Of a DNA stretch of 64,000 bases, positions 16,711-25,521 are shown in pieces. Position 1 is the stretch's first letter. Each line of letters begins with the position of its first letter. The notes beneath the pieces were generated by a model. The model made no database searches. It was given only the letters and a program-made list of their open reading frames with translations, and was not told the DNA's origin. This DNA is from JAFDVL01 sp964631865 (GTDB lineage Bacteria; Acidobacteriota; Blastocatellia; RBC074): NCBI GenBank assembly GCA_964631865.1, contig CAZWAK010000001.1, forward strand, positions 62,001 through 126,000, in the 5' to 3' direction. The translations under genes were made by a program, and so were the position numbers.

Positions 16711-18471
16711 TCAAAGTCGCGGAGCCGGTGGTTTGTTGGGTTTGTCCCACGCGAATGCGCCTTTGACTTTCAGCTTGCGTTTGTAGACCTTGTCGCCGCA
16801 GAGTGCAAACAGCGTATCAAAGTTCTCGCCGCCAAACGTCAGGTTCGCAATGCGACCGTTCGGCGTCGGGAGGATCGCATTCACGCACCCCGCTTGATCG
16901 CAGACTTGAATGCCCATCTTGGTTGCCACGTACAATCGTCCATCACGATCCACGCGCATGCCGTCGGCCTGGCTGATGTCGTCGGTGTCGGGCACGTGCA
17001 GCCAGTAATATTTTTGTTTGTACTGCAACGTGCCGTCGGGCTTGATTTGATAGCTGTAGACCCAATGCGAACGCATATCGTCTACATACAACAACGCCTG
17101 ATCGGGCGACATCGTGATGCCGTTCGGGAAGAGCAAGCCCATGTCCACGACGCTTTTTTCGCCGTTCGGTTTGATGAGCCAAACTTTGCTCGGCTCGCTG
17201 CCCGCGCCGGGATTCGTGACATACACATTGCCGTTGCTGCCGACGACGATGTCATTGCCTTTGAAGCCTTCGGCGATCACGGTGGACTTGCCGCTCGTGT
17301 CCCACGCAACGATTTTTTGTTCGACGACCGAAGCCGAATACAATCGTCCATCAGGGCCGAAGTTTTGGCCATCGCAGCGTTTGTTATCGGCGATGAACAA
17401 ACTGACTTTGCCGTCCAAGCCGATCTTGTAGGTTTTGTTGTTCGGCACGTCGTTGAAGAAGACTTCGCCCTTCGCATTCGTCGCCGCGCCTTCGGTGAAG
17501 CGATAGCTGTCCGCGACCAGTTGCCACCCTTCGCCGGGGAGCAACAAATCATTCAGGTACTGATTTTTGCTCACGCCTGCTTTGACAGGTTGCGGCCAGT
17601 CTTTCCACAACCATTTCATCGCGTCGGGAAAGAGTGCCGTGCCGTGACGACCGTTGTGCGCGCCTTCACCCCAGACGTGCATCACGTCGTAGCCCGCGAA
17701 CGTCAACGCGCGTTCCATCGTCTGATTCGCCATCCACCAATCGCCGCCGTAGATATTCAAATCGTTCGTGCCGTCCTGCAAAAAGATGCGCAACGGTTTC
17801 GGTTCGTATTTGCGCAGCAACGTGTGATAGCGGTCGCCACCGCGCAAGCCGACATACGTGCCAATCGTGCTGAAGACGCGGCTGAACTCGTGCGGCTTTT
17901 CCCAGGCGGCAGTGAACGCACAAATCGCACCGCTCGATGAACCGCCAATCGCGCGGTCGTTGCCGTTCTTCGACAAACGAAGCGCGCGCCCGTCCGAAGC
18001 GGTTTTCGTTTCGACCTCGGGCAGAATTTCTTCGAGGATAAAGCGCGCGTAGTTGTCGCCGAGGCCGTCGTATTCATAGCTGCGATTGAAGCGGTCGAGC
18101 GCCGTGTCACCATTCGCCGCGCGCACCCGCCCGTGCATCACAAACACGCCAATCGTGATCGGCATTTCTTTTTTGTGAATCAAATTGTCAAAGACGACCG
18201 GCGCGTTGTATTGCACGCCATCTTGATTGACGTAGACACACGCGGGCTGATCCGGTTTGTACTGCGCCGGAATGTAGACCCAATACTCGCGCCACGTGCC
18301 GGGAAAGATTTTGGAATTCTCAAACGTGAATTTCAGCACTTCGCCTTTCGGCACGCCTTCCTGTACCTGCGAGTCAGGATGCACAGGATAAGTTTCTTGC
18401 GGTTGATTCGGTTGTGCCGCAAGGGAAATTGCAAAGCAAAGAATCGTTAAGCTCAAACGGAGCAGCTTCAT
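16711..18471 (-). CDS. Secreted esterase fused to SMP-30/gluconolactonase beta-propeller
   Basis: The 586-residue protein has a signal peptide, then an enterochelin-esterase-like alpha/beta-hydrolase domain (about 50-290) with the nucleophile elbow GGSSSGA and WGEGAHNGRHG near the catalytic His. An SMP-30-type propeller follows (about 310-560), with FNDVPNNKTYKIG, KCDGQNFGPDGRLY-like and FPNGITMSPD motifs. Such fusions are seen in Planctomycetes and Acidobacteria and suggest coupled hydrolysis of an ester and a lactone of an extracellular carbohydrate (inference). It heads the operon with the PD-(D/E)XK and alcohol dehydrogenase genes. AAAGGA precedes the ATG. Confidence 0.85.
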   Translation of the reverse strand: MKLLRLSLTILCFAISLAAQPNQPQETYPVHPDSQVQEGVPKGEVLKFTFENSKIFPGTWREYWVYIPAQYKPDQPACVYVNQDGVQYNAPVVFDNLIHKKEMPITIGVFVMHGRVRAANGDTALDRFNRSYEYDGLGDNYARFILEEILPEVETKTASDGRALRLSKNGNDRAIGGSSSGAICAFTAAWEKPHEFSRVFSTIGTYVGLRGGDRYHTLLRKYEPKPLRIFLQDGTNDLNIYGGDWWMANQTMERALTFAGYDVMHVWGEGAHNGRHGTALFPDAMKWLWKDWPQPVKAGVSKNQYLNDLLLPGEGWQLVADSYRFTEGAATNAKGEVFFNDVPNNKTYKIGLDGKVSLFIADNKRCDGQNFGPDGRLYSASVVEQKIVAWDTSGKSTVIAEGFKGNDIVVGSNGNVYVTNPGAGSEPSKVWLIKPNGEKSVVDMGLLFPNGITMSPDQALLYVDDMRSHWVYSYQIKPDGTLQYKQKYYWLHVPDTDDISQADGMRVDRDGRLYVATKMGIQVCDQAGCVNAILPTPNGRIANLTFGGENFDTLFALCGDKVYKRKLKVKGAFAWDKPNKPPAPRL

Positions 18472-18511
18472 GCGGTTGTCCTTTCAAGGGTCAGCAAAGT
18501 TATCGGTCAGG

Positions 18512-18613
18512 TCATTTTCCATTTTCTATTTTTGATTTTTCATTTGTCATCGCGTGCCGTGATAGCAACAGAAAATGACAACTGAAAAATGACAAGTGGG
18601 AAATGGAAAATGA
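18512..18613. repeat. Inverted repeat of CATTTTCCATT / AATGGAAAATG units
   Basis: Left arm 18512-18550 and right arm 18575-18613 are imperfect reverse complements of about 39 bases around a 24-base loop. The same sequence family occurs at 60559-60667. It separates the SDR gene from the downstream esterase/SMP-30 gene. Confidence 0.88.
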
Positions 18614-18622
18614 AGCATTTTT

Positions 18623-19393
18623 CTACCCGGCAATGGTGATGCCACCATCAATCACGATTTGTTGTCCGGTCATCCAAGCGCCAGCTTTTGAGGCGAGGAA
18701 CACAGCCGCGCCCGCGATGTCTTCGACTTCGCCGATGCGTCTGAGCGGTGTCGTCGCTTCGGCGTGCGCGAGCAGTTTCGGATTCTCCCACAACGCTTTC
18801 GCAAAGTCGGTTCGCACCAGCCCCGGCGCAATCGCATTGACGCGAATGTTGTGCGGCCCCCATTCGACCGCGAGGTTGCGCACCAATTGAAAATCTGCTG
18901 CTTTGGAGATGCAGTACAAACCGAGCGTCGTCGAACCTTTCAAGCCGCCGATGCTCGACACAACGATGACGCTGCCGTCTTTGCGTTCGGCCATTTCGGG
19001 GCAAACCATATTGCAGAGCCACAGATTGCTTTGAATGTTTGTGCCCATGACTTTCGTAAACACTTCATCGCTCGCGCCCGCCATCGGGCCGTAGTACGGA
19101 TTCAGCGCCGCATTGCACACCAGCACATCAATTTGTCCATACACCTTGCGCGTTTCGGCGACGAGGTTTTCGAGTTGGTCTTTTTTGCTGATGTTGCACG
19201 GAATCGCTGTCGCTTCGAGACCTTCGGCGCGCAGTGCATTCGTGACTTCCTCGCAGGCTTCGACCTTGCGCGAAGAGATGACAACTTTCGCCCCTGCGCG
19301 TGCGAGTTCTTCCGCGATGGAGCGCCCGATACCGCGCGTCGAACCGGTGACAACGGCGACTTTGCCGGTGAGATCAAACAGTGAACTTGGCAT
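18623..19393 (-). CDS. Short-chain dehydrogenase/reductase
   Basis: The 256-residue classical SDR has the cofactor motif TGSTRGIG, the NNAG equivalent CNAALNP, catalytic Ser in VVSSIGG and the YCISK catalytic pair (Tyr, Lys). It ends in GQQIVIDGGITIAG, typical of FabG-like and glucose-dehydrogenase-like enzymes. An Arg pair after beta 2 (SSRK) suggests NADP(H) preference. It is commonly annotated in this group as a DHRS4-like carbonyl reductase, but the substrate cannot be assigned. AAGGAAATCTT precedes the start. Intergenic inverted repeats lie on both sides. Confidence 0.93.
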   Translation of the reverse strand: MPSSLFDLTGKVAVVTGSTRGIGRSIAEELARAGAKVVISSRKVEACEEVTNALRAEGLEATAIPCNISKKDQLENLVAETRKVYGQIDVLVCNAALNPYYGPMAGASDEVFTKVMGTNIQSNLWLCNMVCPEMAERKDGSVIVVSSIGGLKGSTTLGLYCISKAADFQLVRNLAVEWGPHNIRVNAIAPGLVRTDFAKALWENPKLLAHAEATTPLRRIGEVEDIAGAAVFLASKAGAWMTGQQIVIDGGITIAG

Positions 19394-19414
19394 AAGATTT
19401 CCTTTTTGAATTCG

Positions 19415-19584
19415 CCACGGAGAATACGGAGGACACAGAGTTTTTTAGACAGGATTGACAGGATTGTTTACAAGATTGACAAGCACTATTCATTCATCAA
19501 ACGACTAAATCTACGCTTGTAATTTATGCGCAACATTGGTCAATTCTATCTTGCCTTTCTCCGTGCTCTCGGTGTTCTCCGTGG
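19415..19584. repeat. Inverted repeat with CCACGGAG / CTCCGTGG ends
   Basis: Outer arms 19415-19440 and 19559-19584 are imperfect reverse complements (CCACGGAGAATACGGAGGAC versus GTTCTCCGTGG-type units). The interior holds AGACAGGATTGACAGGATTG and a partial complement TCAATTCTATCTTGCC. It fills the gap between the SDR and phosphatase genes and may be another nested element. Confidence 0.8.
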
Positions 19585-19589
19585 TTTCA

Positions 19590-20309
19590 CTAGCGATAAG
19601 TATGCAATTTCGGATCATCCAAATGCGGCACAGCATTGAATGAGTCCAACGTGAACCGACCGTTGGAAAAAACGATTTCGTTCAGCGCACAATTGCGAAT
19701 CCGCCAATTGAATTCGATGACCATTTCTTCGGCAGCTTTCGCAGCAAGTTGTACTGAGACAGAAATCGCGCCACCGGAACTGAAGACCACAACGCGACTG
19801 CCGCTCGGCGCATCGTTCGTTGCACGTTCGAGGCCGCGTTGCACACGCGCGTGAAATTCGCGGAACGACTCGACGTGGGGTGAAAGCACTTCGCCGCGCA
19901 GCCATTTTGCTGTCACTGCTTCAAACAGCTTTTGGAAGTTGCGACGTTTTTCAGCCTCCGTCGCAGCGTGTCGAAACGCATCATTCAATTGCCGATAGCG
20001 GTCATCGCGTTCGATCAATTGTGGCAGCAACTCCTGCATAATGTCATCGGCGTGATACTCATCGAATTCTTCGATCTTAATCAATTCTGGTATCGGCATT
20101 CCAGCTTGCTGATACTGCTCGCAAACAATGCGGCCCGTATCGCGTTGCCGTTTGCGCGGGCCTGTAAAGACGGCATCAAACGTCACATTGCGCTGCGTCC
20201 AATATTCGCCCAACAACCGCGATTGCTCTTCGCCGAGCGGCGAGAGACGATCATAGTCGTCGGTCAAAAACGCCGCCTGCCCGTGCCGCACCAAAATCAA
20301 TTGGCTCAT
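19590..20309 (-). CDS. Histidine phosphatase (phosphoglycerate mutase-like)
   Basis: The 239-residue protein begins MSQLILVRHGQAAFLTDDYD with the RHG phosphohistidine motif. It contains LSPLGEEQSRLLGEYW, FTGPRKRQRDT and the late VVVFSSGGAISV motif, where the usual second catalytic His of this branch (SHGG) is replaced by Ser-Ser-Gly-Gly. That substitution may weaken or change activity. The start codon overlaps the quinone oxidoreductase stop by four bases, so the two are coupled. Sugar phosphatase, PGM-like or SixA-like roles are all possible. Confidence 0.85.
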   Translation of the reverse strand: MSQLILVRHGQAAFLTDDYDRLSPLGEEQSRLLGEYWTQRNVTFDAVFTGPRKRQRDTGRIVCEQYQQAGMPIPELIKIEEFDEYHADDIMQELLPQLIERDDRYRQLNDAFRHAATEAEKRRNFQKLFEAVTAKWLRGEVLSPHVESFREFHARVQRGLERATNDAPSGSRVVVFSSGGAISVSVQLAAKAAEEMVIEFNWRIRNCALNEIVFSNGRFTLDSFNAVPHLDDPKLHTYR

Positions 20310-21277
20310 ATCGTCAGCACCACCTTGCCAATCGTTTGGCGCGTGCCGAGGGCTTGCAAAGCGGTAATCGCATCTTCCAACTTGAACGTTTGCGACACAA
20401 CGGGTTTGATCTGGCCTTCGTTGTACATCGCAAACAAATCCGCCTGCGCTTCCCGCATAAACTCAGGGTGAATCTCGCAGTAGCCGCCCCAGTACGCCCC
20501 GATCACCGCGATGTTTTTGAGCAGGATGCGATTCGCCGCGATGGTCGGAATTGTGCCGCCCGCAAAGCCGATGACGAGCAAGCGACCTTCTGGCGCAATG
20601 CACTTCGTCGAGAGGTCAAAAATCTCGCCGCCGACCGGATCGTAAATCACATTCGCGCCTTTGCCCGTAATCTTCTTCACCTCGTCCACCCAACTCGCGT
20701 CGCGGTAATTCAACGCCGCTTCCGCACCTTGTTGCATACAAAACTCCAGCTTCTCTTTGCTGCCCGCCGTAGCGATCACGCGCGCGCCCATTGCTTTGCC
20801 AATCTGCATCGCCGACATTCCGACGCCGCCTGCTGCGGCGTGAACTAACAACCATTCGCCCGGCGTAATCGTCGTGCGTTTGGTGAAGGTGAAATACGAA
20901 GTCTGATAAATCACCAGCATCGCCGCCGCCTCTTCATAACTCATCGCGTCGGGAATCTTGAACGTCTTCGCAGCTTGCGCAATCGAATATTCAGAATAGC
21001 TCCCGCCGCTCGCCGAAGCCTGCACACGATCTCCAACAGCGAAGCCTTCAACACCTTCGCCCACGGCATCAATCGTGCCTGCGACTTCGGAACCGGGCGT
21101 GAACGGGCGTGGCGGCTTGACTTGATACTTGCCCTGAATCAGCAAAATATCGAAGAAATTCAGCGCCGCCGCGTGATTGCGAATGCGGACTTCGCCCGTT
21201 TTGGGTTCCGGGACTTCAATGTCCTCGAACTGCATTTGCTCCGGCTCGCAGAACTCGTGTACGCGCCAAGCTTTCAT
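20306..21277 (-). CDS. NADPH:quinone oxidoreductase (zinc-free MDR family)
   Basis: The 323-residue protein starts MKAWRVHEFCEPEQMQFED. It has ALNFFDILLIQGKY, PGSEVAGTI, VHAAAGGVGMSAMQIGKA (cofactor-binding loop) and the final QTIGKVVLTI. No zinc ligands are present, as expected for quinone oxidoreductase-type members of the medium-chain family. The start at 21277 has good family agreement; the open frame upstream is unlikely sequence. It is coupled with the downstream histidine phosphatase through ATGA. It probably handles quinones or acyl-CoA-like enones, but the substrate is not known. Confidence 0.92.
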   Translation of the reverse strand: MKAWRVHEFCEPEQMQFEDIEVPEPKTGEVRIRNHAAALNFFDILLIQGKYQVKPPRPFTPGSEVAGTIDAVGEGVEGFAVGDRVQASASGGSYSEYSIAQAAKTFKIPDAMSYEEAAAMLVIYQTSYFTFTKRTTITPGEWLLVHAAAGGVGMSAMQIGKAMGARVIATAGSKEKLEFCMQQGAEAALNYRDASWVDEVKKITGKGANVIYDPVGGEIFDLSTKCIAPEGRLLVIGFAGGTIPTIAANRILLKNIAVIGAYWGGYCEIHPEFMREAQADLFAMYNEGQIKPVVSQTFKLEDAITALQALGTRQTIGKVVLTI

Positions 21278-21386
21278 GAAAATGTACCTTTCAGAATTGA
21301 AGATTCGTGGAGCGCGGATTCTACACGACCGCCGGGAGAATCGGCAATTGAGATGAGGTAAGGGGGGTTGATTCTGCGCGTTGAAT

Positions 21387-23501
21387 TTAATACTCCGCCG
21401 TTTCTGCAATCGCGCGCACCACGTCGTCAATCTGCGGCAACGTGTATTCTTCGACTTCGGGCGTGTAGGAAACGAAGCAATCCTTTGCCGCGACACGGTT
21501 CACGGGCGCGTCCAGATACTCAAACAATTCCTTCGCAATCCGCGCGGCGATCTCTGCGCCGTAGCCCCACGAAATCGAGTCTTCGTACGCCACGACCACG
21601 CGGCTCGTCTTTTGCACGCTCGTCGCAATCGCAGCCCAGTCGTACGGATTCAGACTGCGCAGATCAATCACTTCGACATCAATGCCTCGCTCTGCCAATT
21701 GATTCGCGGCGACGAGCGATTTTTGCACGAGCGCACCATAGGTGATGACGGTGACATCGCGGCCCGCGCGCACGATCTTTGCTTTGCCAAACGGAATGCA
21801 AAACTCCGCGTCGGGATAGCCGCTTTTGTTGTAGGTCTGGCGATAGAGGTGTTTGTGTTCGAGAAACAATACGGGGTCATCGCAGCGAATCGCCGTGCGC
21901 AACAAGCCGCTGGCATCGAGTGCAGTCGCTGGCATCACGACGCGCCAGCCGGGAATCGAGGTGAACAGTTGCACGCCCGATTGACTGTGATAAATCGCGC
22001 CGCCGCGAATGTAGCCGCCAACGGGCGCGCGCACCACCATCGGGCATTTCCACGCATTGTTCGAGCGCCAACGCACGAGCGGCACTTCGTTGCGCAATTG
22101 CATGTACGCGGGCCAGATGTAATCAAAAAACTGAATTTCGGCGACCGGCTTCAAACCACGCATTGCCATCCCGACTGCACGCCCGATGATGTTCGCTTCA
22201 GCCAGCGGCGTATTGAACACGCGGACATCGCCGAATTCGCGTTGCAAGTTCGCCGTCACTTTGAAGACGCCGCCCTTGCCTTTGACTTCGTTGAGATACG
22301 CGGCGCGCGAAGCATCGGCGACATCTTCGCCGAGCACGACAAGGCGCGGATCACGCGCCATTTCTTCGTGCAAACAACGATTGATCAAATCCACCATCGT
22401 GCCGTCATTGCTGGTGAGCGTGACGTTTGCTTCGGTGTCGAATTGCGATGAAGTTGGGTCAATATCGGGCGAGTAGACATACAACAGCGCGGATTCGGGC
22501 GGCGCGTGTGGCACGGTCAAAGCTTGATCGGCGGCATCATCAATCTCCGCGTTGACTTCATTACGAAGGCGCGCGAGGTCGTCGTTCGTCGCAATCTTTT
22601 TGCGCACCAGGTAATCGCCGAACTGCACAATCGGATCGCGCCTGGCTTGTTCGTCCAGTTCCGTTTTCGGACGATACAACGTTTCGTCATCGGACATCGA
22701 ATGCGAATACGGTCGCGTCACGTGCGCGTGAACCAGCGCAGGGCCGCGATGCGAACGACAATGTGCTGCCGCGCGCGCGAGCGTTTCGTAACTCGCCAGC
22801 ACGTTGGTTCCGTCGCATTCTTCAATGAACAAATTCGGGAAGCCGCGCACCAGTTGGGAAATGCTGCCGCCTGCGGTTTGGACTTCGACGGGCACAGAAA
22901 TCGCATAGCCGTTGTCCTGAATCACATACAGCACGGGCAGTTTCAAATTGCACGCGGTGTTCAGCGATTCCCAGAACTCGCCTTCGCTCGTCGCACCATC
23001 GCCTGCGGCCACATACACAATTTCGTCGTCACGAAAATGCTCAGCGCGATCCATAATTTCAAAGTTCAATTGATACCGCATTCCCGCTTCCGCGACCCCG
23101 ACCGCGTGCAGAAACAGCATCCCCACGCACGACGAGCGTGTCGGAATATTCAATCGCTTGCAGCCCCAGTGTGAAGGCATTTGCCGTGAACCAGAGATGC
23201 CATCGTTATGCGCTGCGACGGAACCGAGAAATTGTTCATACACCGTCACGCCCAAATGCAACAGCAAAGCACGATCTCGTACGTGTGGAAACGCCCAATC
23301 ATACGCCGGACGCAAGACCAAGCCAGCCGCAACGGAAATGGCTTCGTGTCCGGCACTACTCAATTGGAAGAACACGCGATTCTGATTCTTGAGAATGATT
23401 TCCTTGTCATCATAGCGACGCGACGTGTACATCGTGCGATAGAGTTGCCGCAACGTTTCGGCGCTGAAGGAGGTGTCTGTTTTTCGCTGGGATTTTTTCA
23501 T
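21387..23501 (-). CDS. 2-oxoacid dehydrogenase E1, alpha and beta subunits in one chain
   Basis: The 704-residue protein joins an E1-alpha part (RTMYTSRRYDDKEI, SAGHEAISVAAGL, the ThDP motif GDGATSEGEFWESLN) to an E1-beta part (LGEDVADASRAAYLN, FNTPLAEANIIGRAVGMAM, PVGGYIRGGAIYHSQS, EDSISWGYGAEI). It is most like branched-chain 2-oxoisovalerate dehydrogenase E1, which feeds branched acyl-CoA synthesis. Fused E1 of this type occurs in Bacteroidetes and Acidobacteria. No E2 or E3 gene is adjacent; the reductase at 1939 is a different subfamily. The start is put at the ATG at 23501; a TTG at 23534 is an alternative. Confidence 0.9.
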   Translation of the reverse strand: MKKSQRKTDTSFSAETLRQLYRTMYTSRRYDDKEIILKNQNRVFFQLSSAGHEAISVAAGLVLRPAYDWAFPHVRDRALLLHLGVTVYEQFLGSVAAHNDGISGSRQMPSHWGCKRLNIPTRSSCVGMLFLHAVGVAEAGMRYQLNFEIMDRAEHFRDDEIVYVAAGDGATSEGEFWESLNTACNLKLPVLYVIQDNGYAISVPVEVQTAGGSISQLVRGFPNLFIEECDGTNVLASYETLARAAAHCRSHRGPALVHAHVTRPYSHSMSDDETLYRPKTELDEQARRDPIVQFGDYLVRKKIATNDDLARLRNEVNAEIDDAADQALTVPHAPPESALLYVYSPDIDPTSSQFDTEANVTLTSNDGTMVDLINRCLHEEMARDPRLVVLGEDVADASRAAYLNEVKGKGGVFKVTANLQREFGDVRVFNTPLAEANIIGRAVGMAMRGLKPVAEIQFFDYIWPAYMQLRNEVPLVRWRSNNAWKCPMVVRAPVGGYIRGGAIYHSQSGVQLFTSIPGWRVVMPATALDASGLLRTAIRCDDPVLFLEHKHLYRQTYNKSGYPDAEFCIPFGKAKIVRAGRDVTVITYGALVQKSLVAANQLAERGIDVEVIDLRSLNPYDWAAIATSVQKTSRVVVAYEDSISWGYGAEIAARIAKELFEYLDAPVNRVAAKDCFVSYTPEVEEYTLPQIDDVVRAIAETAEY

Positions 23502-23685
23502 CACTTGGGTTTCAAACGATTGTGTTGACAACAAGCGTTATAGTACCAGTGTGAAGGCTTTGCAAGAAACTGTACTGCTCCGCAGACGAGTGCTGGCAGC
23601 AACTGTCCTCAGCTTGATTCCGTTTCTGCTCAGTGGGTCAGCTCAAGAATTGGTGATGAAGGGATAGGATGAGCCACAAGGAGTG

Positions 23686-24270
23686 TTATGACTCTGCTGC
23701 GGTGAGGGCACAGCCAAAGACGGGCGTTTGTGCGAGGGGAATTTCGCCCGTCTGGAGGTAGGTCGAAATGGCGGAGCGCCCCGTATTATCGCCCTCGTGC
23801 CCACGCCCGTTCGTGATGCCGCCGCTAAAGACGAGCGTTCCGGCAGCGTCATACAGCAGCGTTTGTCCCGACGTGGAAACACCGAAGCGCAGCAGGTCGA
23901 GTTCGCCCACTGTGGACACAACAACATCAGGAAGTTGTTTGGCTTGTTGCCACAACTTGGCTTCCACCCATTCCCGCGGTTGTGTCAGTGGGTGGTAAAA
24001 CAACACCTGCACGTTGGCCTGCCCACGATGATGCGCCAGCAGCCGGGCCAGTTCCGCGAGAGTGGCACGGGTACACGGACAATGCGGATGCGCGAAGAGC
24101 AATAAGGTGGGCCGCTTTTTCTGCGCCTCATGCAGGGTCGCAACGGGCAAATGGGGCAGGACTTGCGCTGATTGACCGGGGCGTGTGCTGTAGTCGGTCA
24201 CGAAGGCAAAGCCCACGCCAATTGCCAGCGCCCAGAGCGTGATCGCTATGACCTCAACTGTACGTGTCAT
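23686..24270 (-). CDS. RedB-like membrane-anchored thioredoxin-fold protein
   Basis: The 194-residue protein has an N-terminal membrane anchor (VEVIAITLWALAIGVGFAFV) and a thioredoxin-like domain with FAHPHCPCTRATLAELARL. The CPC pair may be redox active. The strand order RPTLLLF, then VQVLFY, then TLLYDAAGTLVFSGGIT fits the fold. Similar proteins are annotated RedB in Planctomycetes and myxobacteria, with no proven function. It lies 48 bases downstream of the receiver/HD gene on the same strand, as the last gene of the signalling island. A redox role linked to the sensor genes is an inference. Confidence 0.7.
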   Translation of the reverse strand: MTRTVEVIAITLWALAIGVGFAFVTDYSTRPGQSAQVLPHLPVATLHEAQKKRPTLLLFAHPHCPCTRATLAELARLLAHHRGQANVQVLFYHPLTQPREWVEAKLWQQAKQLPDVVVSTVGELDLLRFGVSTSGQTLLYDAAGTLVFSGGITNGRGHEGDNTGRSAISTYLQTGEIPLAQTPVFGCALTAAES

Positions 24271-24318
24271 AATTTTCTTTCCAACAGGAAAATCAAGGAC
24301 GAGAAAATGCTACAAAAC

Positions 24319-25494
24319 CTAGCTCACCGCCCGATTCGCTTGCAGGCTGTTCGCCGGGACACGAACGGGGACTTCTCCCGCGATGAGGTCTGCTTCGGCA
24401 AAGTTAATGAGCCGCAGGATGAGCGATAAGGTGATTTCCTGCCCGGCGGAAAGCAACAAGGCCCCGCGCTTGGTAATGAGCGATTCGTCCAACACCATGC
24501 CGGGCTTTAATTCTGACAGGGAGAGCGTCACGGTGACGAGTTCTTCCGCGTTGGTATGAATGAGTTCCTTCAGCGCCGTCAGAACGGTCGTGTCATACCA
24601 GCCCTCGCGCCCGCCTAATTCCCGAATGGCGGCGTGTGGCAAACTGCCCGTCTCCAGCAATTTATCGAAGTCGAGCACGATCTTCAGAATGCGCGCGCCG
24701 ACCGTCAAGGTGTCGGCGGGATCAAACGGGCCGTTGGCTTTGGGATCATCGGTCAGCCGCCGATTTTGGCAGGCGATAATTTGGGCGACGGTCTCCAGAC
24801 GGGGAATGCGCGCCGTCAGATCATGCCCGACCTGCGCATGTTGGTGGTACAGATGCAGTTCTTTTTCCGTCAGGGATTCGCCGCGCGAAATCTTGAGCAG
24901 GGTTTCCTCCGGCACAGTAATGCAGCCGATTTGCGAAAGCATGGCGGCAATTTCGATTTGCCAAACATTTTGCACGCCGAGTTGGGCCGCGATGTCGCCG
25001 GCCAGGCGTTTGATGCGCGCGGAGCGACTGAAGGCCGTGGCATTGGTGAGCGAAAGAATATCCACCATCACCTGCAAACTGTTGTTGAGCGTTTCTTCCA
25101 ACAACTGCTTTTCGGCAGTAATCAGACGATATTGTTCCAAGCCCGCCGTCAAAGCTTGCGCCAACACTTCGGGCAGACACGGCTTATTCAAAAAGCGAAA
25201 GATGCTGCCTTGATTGACAGCCTCCATCGCGGTTTGCTGATCGGAATTGCCCGTCAACATCATCCGCACACTGGTGGGGGTTAGCTCTTTCGCGCGCGCC
25301 AGGAACTGCACTCCATCCAGGCCCGGCATGCGCATATCCGAAACGATGACGGCAAACGGGCCTTCTTGCGCGATCAGCGCCAGGCCTTGTTCTCCGCCTT
25401 CCGCGACGGAAATATCAAAATCTTTTCGCAGCGCCCGTTTGTAGCCTTGCAGAATATTGGGATCGTCGTCCACACACAGGATTTTCTTGGTCAT
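24319..25494 (-). CDS. Response regulator with degenerate HD-GYP domain
   Basis: The 391-residue protein has an N-terminal receiver (acidic CVDDDPN, phospho-acceptor SDMRMPG, Lys in NKPC). A central domain shows HD-GYP architecture, and the tail LKPGMVLDESLITKRGALLL is typical of RpfG relatives. The catalytic residues are missing: the expected HDIG is SQIG (AAMLSQIGCITVP), and no HH.E or GYP motif follows (QIIACQNRRLTDD). One His cluster (LYHQHAQVGHDL) remains. It therefore probably does not hydrolyse c-di-GMP and may act as a binding or scaffold protein. AAGGAA lies before the start. Confidence 0.85.
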   Translation of the reverse strand: MTKKILCVDDDPNILQGYKRALRKDFDISVAEGGEQGLALIAQEGPFAVIVSDMRMPGLDGVQFLARAKELTPTSVRMMLTGNSDQQTAMEAVNQGSIFRFLNKPCLPEVLAQALTAGLEQYRLITAEKQLLEETLNNSLQVMVDILSLTNATAFSRSARIKRLAGDIAAQLGVQNVWQIEIAAMLSQIGCITVPEETLLKISRGESLTEKELHLYHQHAQVGHDLTARIPRLETVAQIIACQNRRLTDDPKANGPFDPADTLTVGARILKIVLDFDKLLETGSLPHAAIRELGGREGWYDTTVLTALKELIHTNAEELVTVTLSLSELKPGMVLDESLITKRGALLLSAGQEITLSLILRLINFAEADLIAGEVPVRVPANSLQANRAVS

Positions 25495-25521
25495 GTATAG
25501 TTCCTTCCTCTCAAGCGGTGA

